The notes under the pieces are model-generated. The model was not told where the DNA came from, did no database searches, and saw only the letters and a program-made list of their open reading frames with translations. 42,236 nt of DNA from the IMG/VR virus record IMGVR_UViG_3300042870_001346, positions 1 through 42,236 of that record; one strand, 5' to 3'. Position numbers and translations under genes: made by a program. Source of the stretch: a virus. This document shows, piece after piece, positions 1-7,276 of the stretch (positions are counted from its first letter, which is position 1; each line of letters opens with the position of its first letter).

Positions 1-81
1 ATCTTTATAAGTGTATCCAACCAAACCCATTGGTAAATCACAAAAAACTAAGTTCTTAAAATAAATTTCTCTTGTTGTCAT
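1..81 (-). CDS. Partial hypothetical protein (N-terminus only)
   Basis: A leftward reading frame starts with ATG at 81-79 and runs off the left edge, giving 27 codons that begin MTTREIYFKN. Nothing in this fragment identifies a family. It is the most downstream member of the leftward gene series starting near 4465, with an 80-base gap to the next gene. Confidence 0.5.
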   Translation of the reverse strand, partial: MTTREIYFKNLVFCDLPMGLVGYTYKD

Positions 82-160
82 AATATTTTTTTTTCAAAGG
101 TATAAAAATTAATTTACATACACATAACAAATGATAAACAACATTAAAACGATTGTTTCT

Positions 161-466
161 TTATTCATTTTCTAATCCATCGTTAAGTGTGGCGTCCCAA
201 TCTGAAAATTCTTTCATCTCATCTTCAGTATATTCATAAGCACCATCAGGACCAATTTGAAAGTCATCAGATACATATGGTGTAAAAACCTCGTCATATT
301 CACCTTTAATATGTTCGTTAACTGTTTCATCTCCATACCCTGCTGATTTTAATAAGCCTTTTAAAGCATCGCAAACTTCTCCTATTGATGAATCACATGG
401 TAATTCTGCTGTGAATTTTCTACCATAATGTGATATTGTTACTATTGTTTGTTCTTGTTTATTCAT
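161..466 (-). CDS. Hypothetical acidic protein, 101 aa
   Basis: Start MNKQEQTIVTIS. The N-terminal half looks like a small beta-rich domain and the C-terminal third is strongly acidic. The last 17 residues (EFSDWDATLNDGLENE preceded by K) closely match a stretch in the otherwise different 65-residue protein at 15215-15412 (EFSEWDVTLMDGLENE). This suggests a shared short functional tail or a common origin. No family is recognised. It lies in the leftward series, 22 bases after the gene at 489-755. Confidence 0.7.
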   Translation of the reverse strand: MNKQEQTIVTISHYGRKFTAELPCDSSIGEVCDALKGLLKSAGYGDETVNEHIKGEYDEVFTPYVSDDFQIGPDGAYEYTEDEMKEFSDWDATLNDGLENE

Positions 467-488
467 TTGTTACCTCCGTATTCTCGTT

Positions 489-755
489 TTATACATAATA
501 AGTGTATGGTGTATATTCATATTCATTCCCTATATGTTCACACATTCCATGTCCCATATACTCTGACATCAAATATGATTCAGCATCTGAGTATGTTTTA
601 TGTGATATTCTTTTAGATTCTACCTCTTTCTGAACAATCTCAATCCATTCACCCCAAAAATTCTTTTTTTGGATAATATATTCAACTTCAGATCTCCCGT
701 TATCATTTTTTAATTCATTAACACAATGAATTATTTCCACTATTCTAAATTTCAT
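489..755 (-). CDS. Hypothetical protein, 88 aa
   Basis: The start codon overlaps the stop of the upstream thioesterase gene in an ATGA arrangement (752-755), so the two are probably translationally coupled. The protein begins MKFRIVEIIHCVNE and ends with a tyrosine-rich tail (YEYTPYTYYV). It has no signal peptide or membrane segment. The pattern of short strands with WGEWIEIVQKE suggests a small alpha/beta domain of unknown role. Confidence 0.7.
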   Translation of the reverse strand: MKFRIVEIIHCVNELKNDNGRSEVEYIIQKKNFWGEWIEIVQKEVESKRISHKTYSDAESYLMSEYMGHGMCEHIGNEYEYTPYTYYV

Positions 756-1120
756 ATTTTTTTTATTGTTTTTCCATGAGGAACTGGTTGACCATTTTCA
801 TCAATACTAACAAATACCATTTTATCTATTTTTAATATTTCATTTTTGGTATCTTTTATTCTGGCGACAACCTCTAAAATAACCGAAGTTCTACCAAATG
901 AAACCACATCAACACCAATTTCAATAATATCGTTAAGATATGCTGGTTTCATAAAGTTAATTTCCGATACCAATTTGGTAACAATTTTATTTGTTTCTAA
1001 CTGACACATGGTATAGATTGATGCTTCTTCGTCAATCCATTTTAATAATTGTCCGCCAAACAAAGACCCACCTGAATTGAGGTCTTCATATTTTATTAAT
1101 TTCCTTGTTTTAAAGTTCAT
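752..1120 (-). CDS. Acyl-CoA thioesterase, hot-dog fold (YciA/ACOT-like)
   Basis: The 122-residue length and sequence fit a single hot-dog domain. There is an early segment with FGGQLLKWIDEEAS (about residues 21-34), where this family has its conserved G-G-x-x-L-x-x-x-D/E, and a central helix-to-strand region KLVSEINFMKPAYLNDIIEI. Members hydrolyse acyl-CoA thioesters and usually form hexamers in the cytoplasm. A metabolic thioesterase is unusual in a phage. Here it is coupled by ATGA overlap to the gene at 489-755. It could alternatively act on another thioester; substrate cannot be read from sequence. Confidence 0.8.
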   Translation of the reverse strand: MNFKTRKLIKYEDLNSGGSLFGGQLLKWIDEEASIYTMCQLETNKIVTKLVSEINFMKPAYLNDIIEIGVDVVSFGRTSVILEVVARIKDTKNEILKIDKMVFVSIDENGQPVPHGKTIKKI

Positions 1121-1130
1121 AATTCCATAA

Positions 1131-1319
1131 TTAATATTCTTTTTGTATCATAAATCCGTAGGTCCATCTCAACCAAGCAAATTGTAAACCAAATGCTGGT
1201 GTTGTTACACCTGTCTCTAAGAAAGTGTGTTTATCATACCAAATACTAATACAAGGTATAAACCAAATTCTACCTTTAAAAGATATGAAACTATTCTGTG
1301 CTATAAACCAATTTTTCAT
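1131..1319 (-). CDS. Hypothetical aromatic-rich protein, 62 aa
   Basis: The internal ATG at 1319 (MKNWFIAQNSF) is preferred over the upstream one at 1331. It leaves a smaller overlap with the preceding gene, and the protein then starts with a conserved-looking block. The product is rich in Trp, Phe and Tyr (FKGRIWFIPCISIWYDKHTF, WLRWTYGFMIQ). It resembles small membrane-edge or beta-sheet proteins of unknown function found in phages. No transmembrane helix is clear. Confidence 0.6.
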   Translation of the reverse strand: MKNWFIAQNSFISFKGRIWFIPCISIWYDKHTFLETGVTTPAFGLQFAWLRWTYGFMIQKEY

Positions 1320-1473
1320 TATTTTTTGCAATTTTTAATGCTATATCATATATGTCAGCTCGACTACCATTATGTTCTTTGGATAAAGAGTTAACTATTT
1401 CAAATACTTTAATTGTTAATCCCAATTTATGAGCTTCAATTAATGTTTCTTCTACTAATTCTTCGTTTGTCAT
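1291..1473 (-). CDS. Hypothetical small helical protein, 60 aa
   Basis: Starts MTNEELVEETLIEAHKLG and is predicted almost entirely helical. It overlaps the stop of the upstream gene (1470-1473, ATGA) and its 3' end overlaps the downstream gene by about 29 bases. This tight packing supports both being real genes in one leftward operon. Family unknown. Confidence 0.6.
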   Translation of the reverse strand: MTNEELVEETLIEAHKLGLTIKVFEIVNSLSKEHNGSRADIYDIALKIAKNNEKLVYSTE

Positions 1474-1673
1474 GATTTTTTCTTTATATTATTCCATTCC
1501 TCAATAATGTAAGTTATGTTATCGGATAAATAGTCCATCTTTGATAACCAATCTAATACTTCTTTACACCCCAATTCATACGACTCTTCCATAGATTTTA
1601 TCACACCATCTTTATCTAACATAAAGTTGTTACTTATGTTCTTTTCATAGATTTCTTGTAGTTTCTTTTCCAT
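1470..1673 (-). CDS. Hypothetical protein, 67 aa
   Basis: Begins MEKKLQEIYEKNIS and is mostly helical and charged. It sits two bases after the RNA ligase stop codon and overlaps the following gene by ATGA, so it is in the same operon. The segment ELGCKEVLDWLSKMDYLS resembles short helical phage proteins, but no function can be assigned. Confidence 0.6.
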   Translation of the reverse strand: MEKKLQEIYEKNISNNFMLDKDGVIKSMEESYELGCKEVLDWLSKMDYLSDNITYIIEEWNNIKKKS

Positions 1674-1675
1674 GG

Positions 1676-2746
1676 TTAAAGTTTTTTAAATTCAGGTTTA
1701 AGTATATTCCATATTATTTTGTCGTATGGTTTTCCATCCCACATTGCAAACATAACACTACGAAGGTTTGGATGTGAGTGTTTCATTACATGCTCCGCAT
1801 ACTCTTTCTTTGTTGGTTCCACTTCTCTATCAGTATATTTTCCATAACGGAAATAATAGTGAGATTTACCACATTGTTCCGAGATTTGATAGTGAGCATA
1901 CTTTAATTCATTCGCATAATTCTTTATTTTTTGATAAAATTCATCAGGAACATCTTTTAATAATTCATTTACATTATCACCATTTAACAACATTTCCCAT
2001 ATACCAGTTGTGGATATGTTTGTCATTATTCTATGGAGACGTATGTATTCTTCACCTTTGATTTTCATTCGGTCTCCATTTGAGAAACGAACAACAAATC
2101 CTTCGGCATTATTATCGACTAAAGATTTCAATGATGTATAATCTTTAATTCCATCATATCTTTTAACGATATTTATACCAATGTTATTCAATAGATTTTT
2201 GAACCTAATATCATCACTATTATCTGAATGTATATTAACCTCATAACCACTTTTGGTGTGTATCATTCCAAGTAAAATCAAATCCTCAAAATCGTATCTA
2301 CACACTATTCTGTTCTCAGAATAAATTATCTCAAAGAGATAAGTGTAGCCAGGATGTAATTTATTATAGTCATATTTTTCAAGTAATTTACGACCTTTTA
2401 TAGATTGTTCTGATGTAAATGAACCGCGAGTTGAAAGTATCCATTCACCTTCGTAGTTGAATAGTACCCCCAAAGAACCATCCATTTTCTCATGAACCTC
2501 AAACTCTGTAGTTGGAGTGTGTTTATCCTCCTCGATATTAAAGAATTTTTTAAATGGTCTTGCAACCACATTACCATCATTATCTGTTACCAATCCACGA
2601 CATTGGGTGGTTATATCATCCCAAAGGTTAGAATATTGCGTATTAGGAGTATAATTCCATATGGTTAATGGTAATGTCGGATGTGTTTGTTTATATAACA
2701 AACCATCCTCATAATACTGATTCAATGTTAGTAAAAATTCATTCAT
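1676..2746 (-). CDS. RNA ligase, T4 Rnl1-like nucleotidyltransferase
   Basis: The family seals 5'-phosphate to 3'-hydroxyl RNA ends through an enzyme-AMP intermediate. The adenylation motif K-x-D-G is present as EKMDGS, with Lys87 the expected nucleophile (numbering from the ATG at 2746). Later nucleotidyltransferase motifs are also visible: LFEIIYSENRIV, EGFVVRF and MKIK. The 356-residue length fits Rnl1 (about 370). An in-frame extension to 2788 is rejected because a TATCTTTG promoter element (2751-2758, minus strand) lies inside it. With the nearby P-loop kinase at 3044-3442 it forms a plausible RNA repair pair, as T4 uses to mend cleaved tRNA. Confidence 0.88.
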   Translation of the reverse strand: MNEFLLTLNQYYEDGLLYKQTHPTLPLTIWNYTPNTQYSNLWDDITTQCRGLVTDNDGNVVARPFKKFFNIEEDKHTPTTEFEVHEKMDGSLGVLFNYEGEWILSTRGSFTSEQSIKGRKLLEKYDYNKLHPGYTYLFEIIYSENRIVCRYDFEDLILLGMIHTKSGYEVNIHSDNSDDIRFKNLLNNIGINIVKRYDGIKDYTSLKSLVDNNAEGFVVRFSNGDRMKIKGEEYIRLHRIMTNISTTGIWEMLLNGDNVNELLKDVPDEFYQKIKNYANELKYAHYQISEQCGKSHYYFRYGKYTDREVEPTKKEYAEHVMKHSHPNLRSVMFAMWDGKPYDKIIWNILKPEFKKL

Positions 2747-2750
2747 AACA

Positions 2751-2758
2751 CAAAGATA
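2751..2758 (-). promoter_or_regulatory. Promoter -7 element for RNA ligase gene
   Basis: On the minus strand this reads TATCTTTG, matching the Bacteroidota TAnnTTTG consensus, four bases before the ATG at 2746. No clean TTTG is seen 19-20 bases further upstream, so it is a partial match. If it is used, the transcript would be leaderless or nearly so. Confidence 0.5.
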
Positions 2759-2773
2759 GTAATTTTTTTGAAA

Positions 2774-2806
2774 TAAAAAAATCCCCACCGATTAAGATGA
2801 GGATTT
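2774..2806 (-). terminator. Intrinsic terminator, leftward
   Basis: An AATCCTCATC / GGTGGGGATT hairpin is followed on the minus strand by a run of T. The two mismatches seen on the plus strand become G-U pairs on the minus strand, which shows that it acts leftward. It ends the transcript of the gene at 2818-3036 just before the RNA ligase promoter. Confidence 0.8.
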
Positions 2807-2817
2807 TTTTACATTTT

Positions 2818-3036
2818 TTACTTAATGATTAACATGTTTGTGTTTGAAATAGGAACCCTCATGACAGGAATTGCTGAAATAGCATTTTCATCCATTTTTT
2901 GCATGATTTCATAATGGGCTACATTAACTTTGACTGTTGATACGTTATCAAAAGTTTCTAATACGGTTGAAGATCCTCTTGGTCCATCTAATAGTTGAAC
3001 TTGTTTTGTTGTTGTGTTGAATGTAAGTGTTTGCAT
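2818..3036 (-). CDS. Hypothetical protein, 72 aa
   Basis: Starts MQTLTFNTTTKQVQLLDG and is beta-strand rich. It is followed closely by a leftward terminator and preceded by the P-loop kinase gene seven bases away, so the two are probably co-transcribed. No family recognised. Confidence 0.6.
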   Translation of the reverse strand: MQTLTFNTTTKQVQLLDGPRGSSTVLETFDNVSTVKVNVAHYEIMQKMDENAISAIPVMRVPISNTNMLIIK

Positions 3037-3043
3037 ATGTTTT

Positions 3044-3442
3044 TTATTTTATTTTTATTTCGAATCTATCATTCATTTGTTGGAGTTTTTCATCTGGTAC
3101 TCCGTGTTGATTCACTCCACCATGTCGGTTTTCCACAATAATACTGAAAACCTGATATTCCCACTCTTTCGCCATATCCATATATGGTTTCATTTCCCAT
3201 TCTTGGGTGAATGTGTTTGATACAATAATTGTTTCAAAGTCGTTAAAATTCATCCAATGTTCAACAACATCCTGACACCAGTTATGGGCATCTTTTATTT
3301 TTGAACCATCAAATTTATATTCACCATCTTTTACGAAAAACATATCCGATTCAATATGTCCTGTTGATTCATTTGATATTGATTTGGCAAATGTTGATTT
3401 TCCTGATCCTGGTAATCCTCTCAATAAGATTAATTTTTTCAT
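3044..3442 (-). CDS. P-loop kinase, polynucleotide-kinase-like
   Basis: A Walker A motif GLPGSGKST occupies residues 9-17 directly after the first strand. Then come an ESDMFF segment and VSNTFTQEWEM (about residues 75-85), typical of the small P-loop kinase group that includes phage polynucleotide 5'-kinases and zeta-toxin-like enzymes. The C-terminal NRHGGVNQHGVPDEKLQQMNDRFE is the usual lid/base-binding region. At 132 residues it is only a kinase domain, without the phosphatase half of T4 Pnkp. Near the RNA ligase it could supply the 5'-phosphate for RNA repair. The substrate is inferred, not shown. Confidence 0.78.
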   Translation of the reverse strand: MKKLILLRGLPGSGKSTFAKSISNESTGHIESDMFFVKDGEYKFDGSKIKDAHNWCQDVVEHWMNFNDFETIIVSNTFTQEWEMKPYMDMAKEWEYQVFSIIVENRHGGVNQHGVPDEKLQQMNDRFEIKIK

Positions 3443-3485
3443 ATTATTCGTTTAATTCCTGAAAAATATAGGTCTTTTATTTTAA

Positions 3486-3680
3486 TTAGACAAATAATTT
3501 TTCATATTCTTTTCTACCCTGACACTTTGTTTTTTCTTTAACATCCCAAAGATTTGTCCCACCACCTTCAGTCATATGACAATTGTGAGATTTGTTTGTT
3601 TTTTTTGAGAAATTAATAATCGTATTATTATGGTTATTTTTAATAACCCAAGGACACTCTTTACAAGGTTTCTTATTCAT
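3486..3680 (-). CDS. Small Cys-rich protein, DUF6283-like
   Basis: The N-terminus MNKKPCKECPWVIKNN carries a C-x-x-C-P-W motif. Later Cys and His residues (NCHM at about 33-36, KCQGRK at about 52-57) could complete a metal site, probably zinc. This pattern fits the DUF6283 group of unknown function. The start overlaps the stop of the gene at 3673-4194 by eight bases, indicating coupling. Confidence 0.65.
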   Translation of the reverse strand: MNKKPCKECPWVIKNNHNNTIINFSKKTNKSHNCHMTEGGGTNLWDVKEKTKCQGRKEYEKLFV

Positions 3681-4194
3681 AACACAAATCTAACACTTTT
3701 TCCTCAAACCACAAAGGTTTTTCTCTACCTTTCCAAACAGCAAATCCTGATTTTGCTCCCATATAATAATTCCTATATGATTGAACAATTGATTTTACTT
3801 TAAATTCGTCAGGCATTGCCTTTGCCGGTTCAGTAAAACCAATATCAGGTATGTTTGGTTTATTAACCAAACACCATTCAATAACATCTTGAGATTTATG
3901 TCGTTTACCGTATCGGTAGGTATATTCATTACACAACTCCAAACCTAATTCACATAAATAAAGATAGTTGGATAAACTCTCACGAGCCCAAATAGAACAT
4001 GGATGGTTTTTGTGTGATAACTTGTACGGTACATGTGCGGTATCATGTGCGGTATCATGTGCGGTATCATGTGCGGTTACATGATGAACACCGCATAAAA
4101 GTTGTGCAGTTTCCAATATCATTTTAACAACATGTTTATCAACATGATATTGAGCACACTTTTTTACATCATAATCGAGGAAAAATATATTCAT
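3673..4194 (-). CDS. Conserved phage protein with DKHVVKM motif, 173 aa
   Basis: Begins MNIFFLDYDVKKCAQYHVDK, followed by HVVKMILETAQLLC. This start is seen in many phage proteins of unknown or loosely assigned function, sometimes labelled pyrimidine-dimer glycosylase-like; I would not rely on that label. Further conserved-looking blocks are HPCSIWARES and GFAVWKGREKPLWFEE near the end. Residues 44-60 hold a fourfold T-A-H-D repeat made by an in-frame 12-base tandem repeat (4033-4080), probably a length-variable loop. A minus-strand CAAAGGTA (TACCTTTG) promoter element lies at 4199-4206, directly upstream. Confidence 0.7.
   Translation of the reverse strand: MNIFFLDYDVKKCAQYHVDKHVVKMILETAQLLCGVHHVTAHDTAHDTAHDTAHVPYKLSHKNHPCSIWARESLSNYLYLCELGLELCNEYTYRYGKRHKSQDVIEWCLVNKPNIPDIGFTEPAKAMPDEFKVKSIVQSYRNYYMGAKSGFAVWKGREKPLWFEEKVLDLCYE
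4033..4080. repeat. 12-base tandem repeat inside a gene
   Basis: The unit ATGTGCGGTATC occurs three times exactly (4033-4068) and a fourth time with a changed end (4069-4080). The unit length keeps the frame and encodes repeated T-A-H-D residues in the protein at 3673-4194. It is a likely site of slippage and length variation. Confidence 0.9.
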
Positions 4195-4210
4195 ACGCCA
4201 AAGGTACGAA

Positions 4211-4465
4211 TTATTCTGTAATTAAAAAAATTGGATTTTGTTCACCAGCATAAAGACCCAAAATATTGTAGTCATAAAACTCTTCGGATTCAGACCATGT
4301 CATTCCGTCTCGTTCACATAAAATAGTTAAAATTTTATGTTTTGAATATAAAATTCTTGGTCCATTACCAAATTCTTCAACAACTCCAAGTATTGCTTCA
4401 TCTAATCCATCAAGTTTGATGGCTCCTTCAGCTATTTCATCAATGTCGTAATCTTCAATATTCAT
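4211..4465 (-). CDS. Hypothetical protein, 84 aa
   Basis: Starts MNIEDYDIDEIAEGAIKLDGLDEAILG, with a second half GPRILYSKHKILTILCERDGMTWSESEEF. This order and spacing resembles small phage proteins related to the host RNA polymerase or antirestriction field, but I cannot name a family. It is the first gene of the leftward series. Divergent gene 4642 lies beyond a 176-base intergenic region with no clear gene. Confidence 0.65.
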   Translation of the reverse strand: MNIEDYDIDEIAEGAIKLDGLDEAILGVVEEFGNGPRILYSKHKILTILCERDGMTWSESEEFYDYNILGLYAGEQNPIFLITE

Positions 4466-4621
4466 TTTATATTTTTAAAGTGATAAGAAAAAACAGAAGA
4501 GTCCAAAGTTCGGCGAAAGTAAAGTACCAAGATACTATCAAAAAAATGAGAACTCTCCATGTTTGATATAATTATAAATCTAAGTTTTATGATAGTCAAA
4601 CAAAAATTGAGTTTTTGTAGG

Positions 4622-4630
4622 TATTTATAA
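4622..4630 (+). promoter_or_regulatory. TATTTAT box before gene 4642
   Basis: TATTTATAA ends 11 bases before the ATG at 4642. The same motif precedes at least eleven other genes here, so it may be a phage-specific late promoter or initiation element. Confidence 0.5.
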
Positions 4631-4641
4631 ATAAAAAAATT

Positions 4642-6024
4642 ATGAGAGGATATTTTGGATTAGGTCAATTATCTGCAGCTGAAAAGTCAGATATTTTAGA
4701 CCAACACAAGAGTGTATACAATGGTTACCAAACAATGCAACCACAGGTGTCTAACACACAGCCATTAACAGTATATGACTTTGCTGGTGATAAAGAAGGT
4801 TTAGTTGTTAATAATAAAGGTGAAGTTAAAAAATACACCAATATGGGAATCAACGAACAAGTTGAGACCAAAGAAGTTTGTGATGATTGCGGAGCAATGA
4901 TTATGGATGGTATGTGTACCGAATGTAATTACGGTCATATGGAAGAATCATACCTTGAAGAAGGTAATATGTGCGAACAATGTGGTGGTACCATGAAAGA
5001 AGATGTTTGCGAGCAATGTGGTTCAGGAAAAATGGAAGAAGAAACTGGTCATTTAGATGACATTTATAAAGTAAGAGATTTAAACCTTAAAAAAGGTGAT
5101 TACGATTACGTTGAAGGTGGCGGGAATGATTACGGAACATTTGAGGGAATGCACAAAAATCTTTATAAAGAACAAGATGATGATGATTTCATGGATTATG
5201 AATCATCTTACACTGAAGATGGTATGGATGACCCAGATAATGAAGATGACGGATATGAAGATATGAACGCATCTGAAGTTACTGATGGTGAAATGGATGA
5301 GATTGATATCAAAGATTTAGTAAAAGGAAAAAAATACAGATATAAATCACCTTCACATCAAGATGATGTTGAATTCGGTGATGAGCGTGAATATCACGAT
5401 GGTAAAAATATGTACGGATTTAAAGGTGGTGACACAGGATACTCATTAGGTAAAAGAGGTGTTGAAGATTTCATTAATAATTTAGATGATGAAGATGAGG
5501 AACTTTACGAACAAGGATTTACTGGTGGTGGAAACGCTCCTGACATGGATTTAAGTAATATTGACCCAGGTTATGATTTTGAATCTGATGGTCCAGACCA
5601 ATTTCAAAAATCATCTGACAACCTTGATGTTGAGGATGAAGATGAAGAATCAGAAACACCGGCATTTGATTTTGAATCAGGAGGTCCAAATAGTGGTTAT
5701 CCTGTTTTTGAAGATGATATGTATGGATATGACCCAGAAAAAGATTACGAAACAATGGAGTCTGCATGGGATGACGATGAGGGAGAATTAGACGAACAAC
5801 CAGATATCTCAGGAGCACAAGGAATCTATGGTGCCATGAAAAAAGCATATGATTTTGATAGCGATGGGCCTGGTAAAGGTGGACCTTATCAAGAATTTTC
5901 ATACGAAAGTGAGTTAGATGAAGAGGATGAGTTTGAAGAAGTTGATGAAGACCTTAAAGAATCATTAATCAATCAAAAAAACAAGATTATTGAAATGTTT
6001 AATAGAATAAAAAAATATAATTAA
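4642..6024 (+). CDS. Large acidic protein with two zinc-ribbon-like motifs, probable virion protein
   Basis: The N-terminus (LSAAEKSDILDQHKSVYNGY, about residues 9-28) resembles the N-terminus of the protein at 8080 (EGEKSRILSMHKALIKEQ). Two CxxC-x8-CxxC units lie at about residues 79-135, probably zinc ribbons. The rest is very acidic, with three copies of a [YF]DF[DE]S[DG]GP repeat in the last third. An I-N-E-Q sequence near residue 71 could be a T4-type prohead protease site. Its place at the head of a rightward block and its TATTTAT box suggest a late structural or packaged protein. No enzymatic domain is seen, and the virion role is inference. Confidence 0.7.
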   Translation: MRGYFGLGQLSAAEKSDILDQHKSVYNGYQTMQPQVSNTQPLTVYDFAGDKEGLVVNNKGEVKKYTNMGINEQVETKEVCDDCGAMIMDGMCTECNYGHMEESYLEEGNMCEQCGGTMKEDVCEQCGSGKMEEETGHLDDIYKVRDLNLKKGDYDYVEGGGNDYGTFEGMHKNLYKEQDDDDFMDYESSYTEDGMDDPDNEDDGYEDMNASEVTDGEMDEIDIKDLVKGKKYRYKSPSHQDDVEFGDEREYHDGKNMYGFKGGDTGYSLGKRGVEDFINNLDDEDEELYEQGFTGGGNAPDMDLSNIDPGYDFESDGPDQFQKSSDNLDVEDEDEESETPAFDFESGGPNSGYPVFEDDMYGYDPEKDYETMESAWDDDEGELDEQPDISGAQGIYGAMKKAYDFDSDGPGKGGPYQEFSYESELDEEDEFEEVDEDLKESLINQKNKIIEMFNRIKKYN

Positions 6025-6030
6025 AAATAA

Positions 6031-6058
6031 AACCCTAACAAAATTAGGGTTTTTTTTT
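6031..6058 (+). terminator. Intrinsic terminator after gene 4642
   Basis: The hairpin AAACCCTAA / TTAGGGTTT has a short A-rich loop and is followed by a T run. It lies directly after the stop codon at 6024. Confidence 0.85.
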
Positions 6059-6112
6059 GTGTCATTTTTGTTTTTACTCATTTTCCTGATATTTGTTAGT
6101 AAATTAAACATT

Positions 6113-6421
6113 ATGGAAATTAAAGAAATTGTTTCATATTTTTTAAATGTGGAATCAAACATTTTGGAAGTATCATTTAGAACTATTAATGATGAAGATG
6201 ATGTTCTTAGAACAGATAATATTGATTATTCAATAGCTGAAGAGTACGGATTTATTCTTGAAACCGAAGATTTCGGATTTTATGACGATGAATTTGACGA
6301 AGAAGAAGATTTGTTTGAAGAATCTTCAAAAATTGAATTGGATGAAGATGAACTTATTTCGTTTTTAAATGAATATTACGAGATAAATCCAAAATCATTA
6401 CCAAAACCTGAATTATATTAA
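6113..6421 (+). CDS. Hypothetical acidic protein, 102 aa
   Basis: The ATG at 6113 (MEIKEIVSYFLNVESN) is chosen over the one at 6059, because the upstream extension is a hydrophobic read-through of the terminator tail and promoter-like DNA. The protein is very acidic in its middle (DDEFDEEEDLFEE). It ends four bases inside the convergent lipoprotein gene at 6418. Function unknown. Confidence 0.65.
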   Translation: MEIKEIVSYFLNVESNILEVSFRTINDEDDVLRTDNIDYSIAEEYGFILETEDFGFYDDEFDEEEDLFEESSKIELDEDELISFLNEYYEINPKSLPKPELY

Positions 6422-6951
6422 GGACCAACTCTGGTTAAATACAAAGTCATAACTTGTTTTTCACCAAAAACACCTTTAAACCAAGATCCTGCACTTCTTA
6501 ATTGGAGGGATTCAAAACCATCATCCTCAATTAAAAAAGTTAATGTTCTTGCGGAACCATCTAAAGTAACATAATCAAATTGTAAAAATCCGCTATTATA
6601 AGAATTGTTAGATAATATTCTGTAGAATATTTCATTTGGTGATGAACCGTATTGCCAAAGGTCTCTACCTGTAGGATTAACACCTAACTGATTCATTCTA
6701 ACAGTTGAATAATCAAAATGAAGGTAGAAACGATTAATAAATATTGAATCTATTGGGTCAGGTAATATAGGATTAACATATACATCACCAATTGTGTATA
6801 ATGAGTCCCTTGTTTGATTTTGGTCAACGTTGGTAATGTTCAATTTTGACACGACATATTTACCACTTAAAGTTACATCACTTGTTTCTAATACAAACTT
6901 TTCACAAGATGTAAGTAAAAATAAAACTAATATAAGATATAATTTTCCCAT
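6418..6951 (-). CDS. Putative lipoprotein, 177 aa
   Basis: The N-terminal signal MGKLYLILVLFLLTSC has a lipobox with Cys16, so export and lipid anchoring are expected. The mature part is rich in beta strands (FYLHFDYSTVRM, LTFLIEDDGFESLQL) and resembles the lipocalin-like small lipoproteins common in Bacteroidota. It could be a host-derived gene or a phage surface or superinfection-exclusion protein. It lies leftward inside an otherwise rightward block, which suggests separate expression. Confidence 0.75.
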   Translation of the reverse strand: MGKLYLILVLFLLTSCEKFVLETSDVTLSGKYVVSKLNITNVDQNQTRDSLYTIGDVYVNPILPDPIDSIFINRFYLHFDYSTVRMNQLGVNPTGRDLWQYGSSPNEIFYRILSNNSYNSGFLQFDYVTLDGSARTLTFLIEDDGFESLQLRSAGSWFKGVFGEKQVMTLYLTRVGP

Positions 6952-6987
6952 GGAACAAATATACTAAATCTTTTCTAATAATAAAAA

Positions 6988-6996
6988 TATTTATTA
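6988..6996 (+). promoter_or_regulatory. TATTTAT box before gene 6999
   Basis: TATTTATTA ends two bases before the ATG at 6999. This very close spacing recurs before the genes at 19332, 28967, 35624 (minus) and 41805. Confidence 0.45.
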
Positions 6997-6998
6997 CT

Positions 6999-7247
6999 AT
7001 GAATTTAGACGTAGATTTTTTAATAGATTTTTTCAACAAGTATTCAAGTAAGGATTCTAAAAAAGAAATGGGAGAACAAGAAGCGGCCGCAGCAGCACCA
7101 TCATCACCATCATCAGGAGGTGGAGGAAGTGTACCTAAATGGTCAGATTCGTATCAAACAAAAAGAGGTAAAGCTAATATGTTAGGTAAAGGTGGAGAAA
7201 AATGGAATACAGGATTAACCAGAGGTTCCGCAAACCAAATTTGGTAA
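6999..7247 (+). CDS. Hypothetical small protein with Gly/Ala linker, 82 aa
   Basis: A short helical start (MNLDVDFLIDFFNKYS) is followed by an Ala/Ser/Gly linker (about residues 30-48) and a basic tail (WSDSYQTKRGKANMLGKGGEKW) ending SANQIW. This layout fits a small virion or adaptor protein, but no family is recognised. It shares the TATTTAT box and direction with the next three genes. Confidence 0.6.
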   Translation: MNLDVDFLIDFFNKYSSKDSKKEMGEQEAAAAAPSSPSSGGGGSVPKWSDSYQTKRGKANMLGKGGEKWNTGLTRGSANQIW

Positions 7248-7255
7248 TAACGATA

Positions 7256-7264
7256 TATTTATAA
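7256..7264 (+). promoter_or_regulatory. TATTTAT box before gene 7277
   Basis: TATTTATAA ends 12 bases before the ATG at 7277. Confidence 0.5.
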
Positions 7265-7276
7265 TAAAAAAAGATT

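Noticed and set aside
5519-5902. 127-codon minus-strand frame inside gene 4642
   Set aside because: It is a His/Leu-rich shadow of the acidic protein on the other strand.
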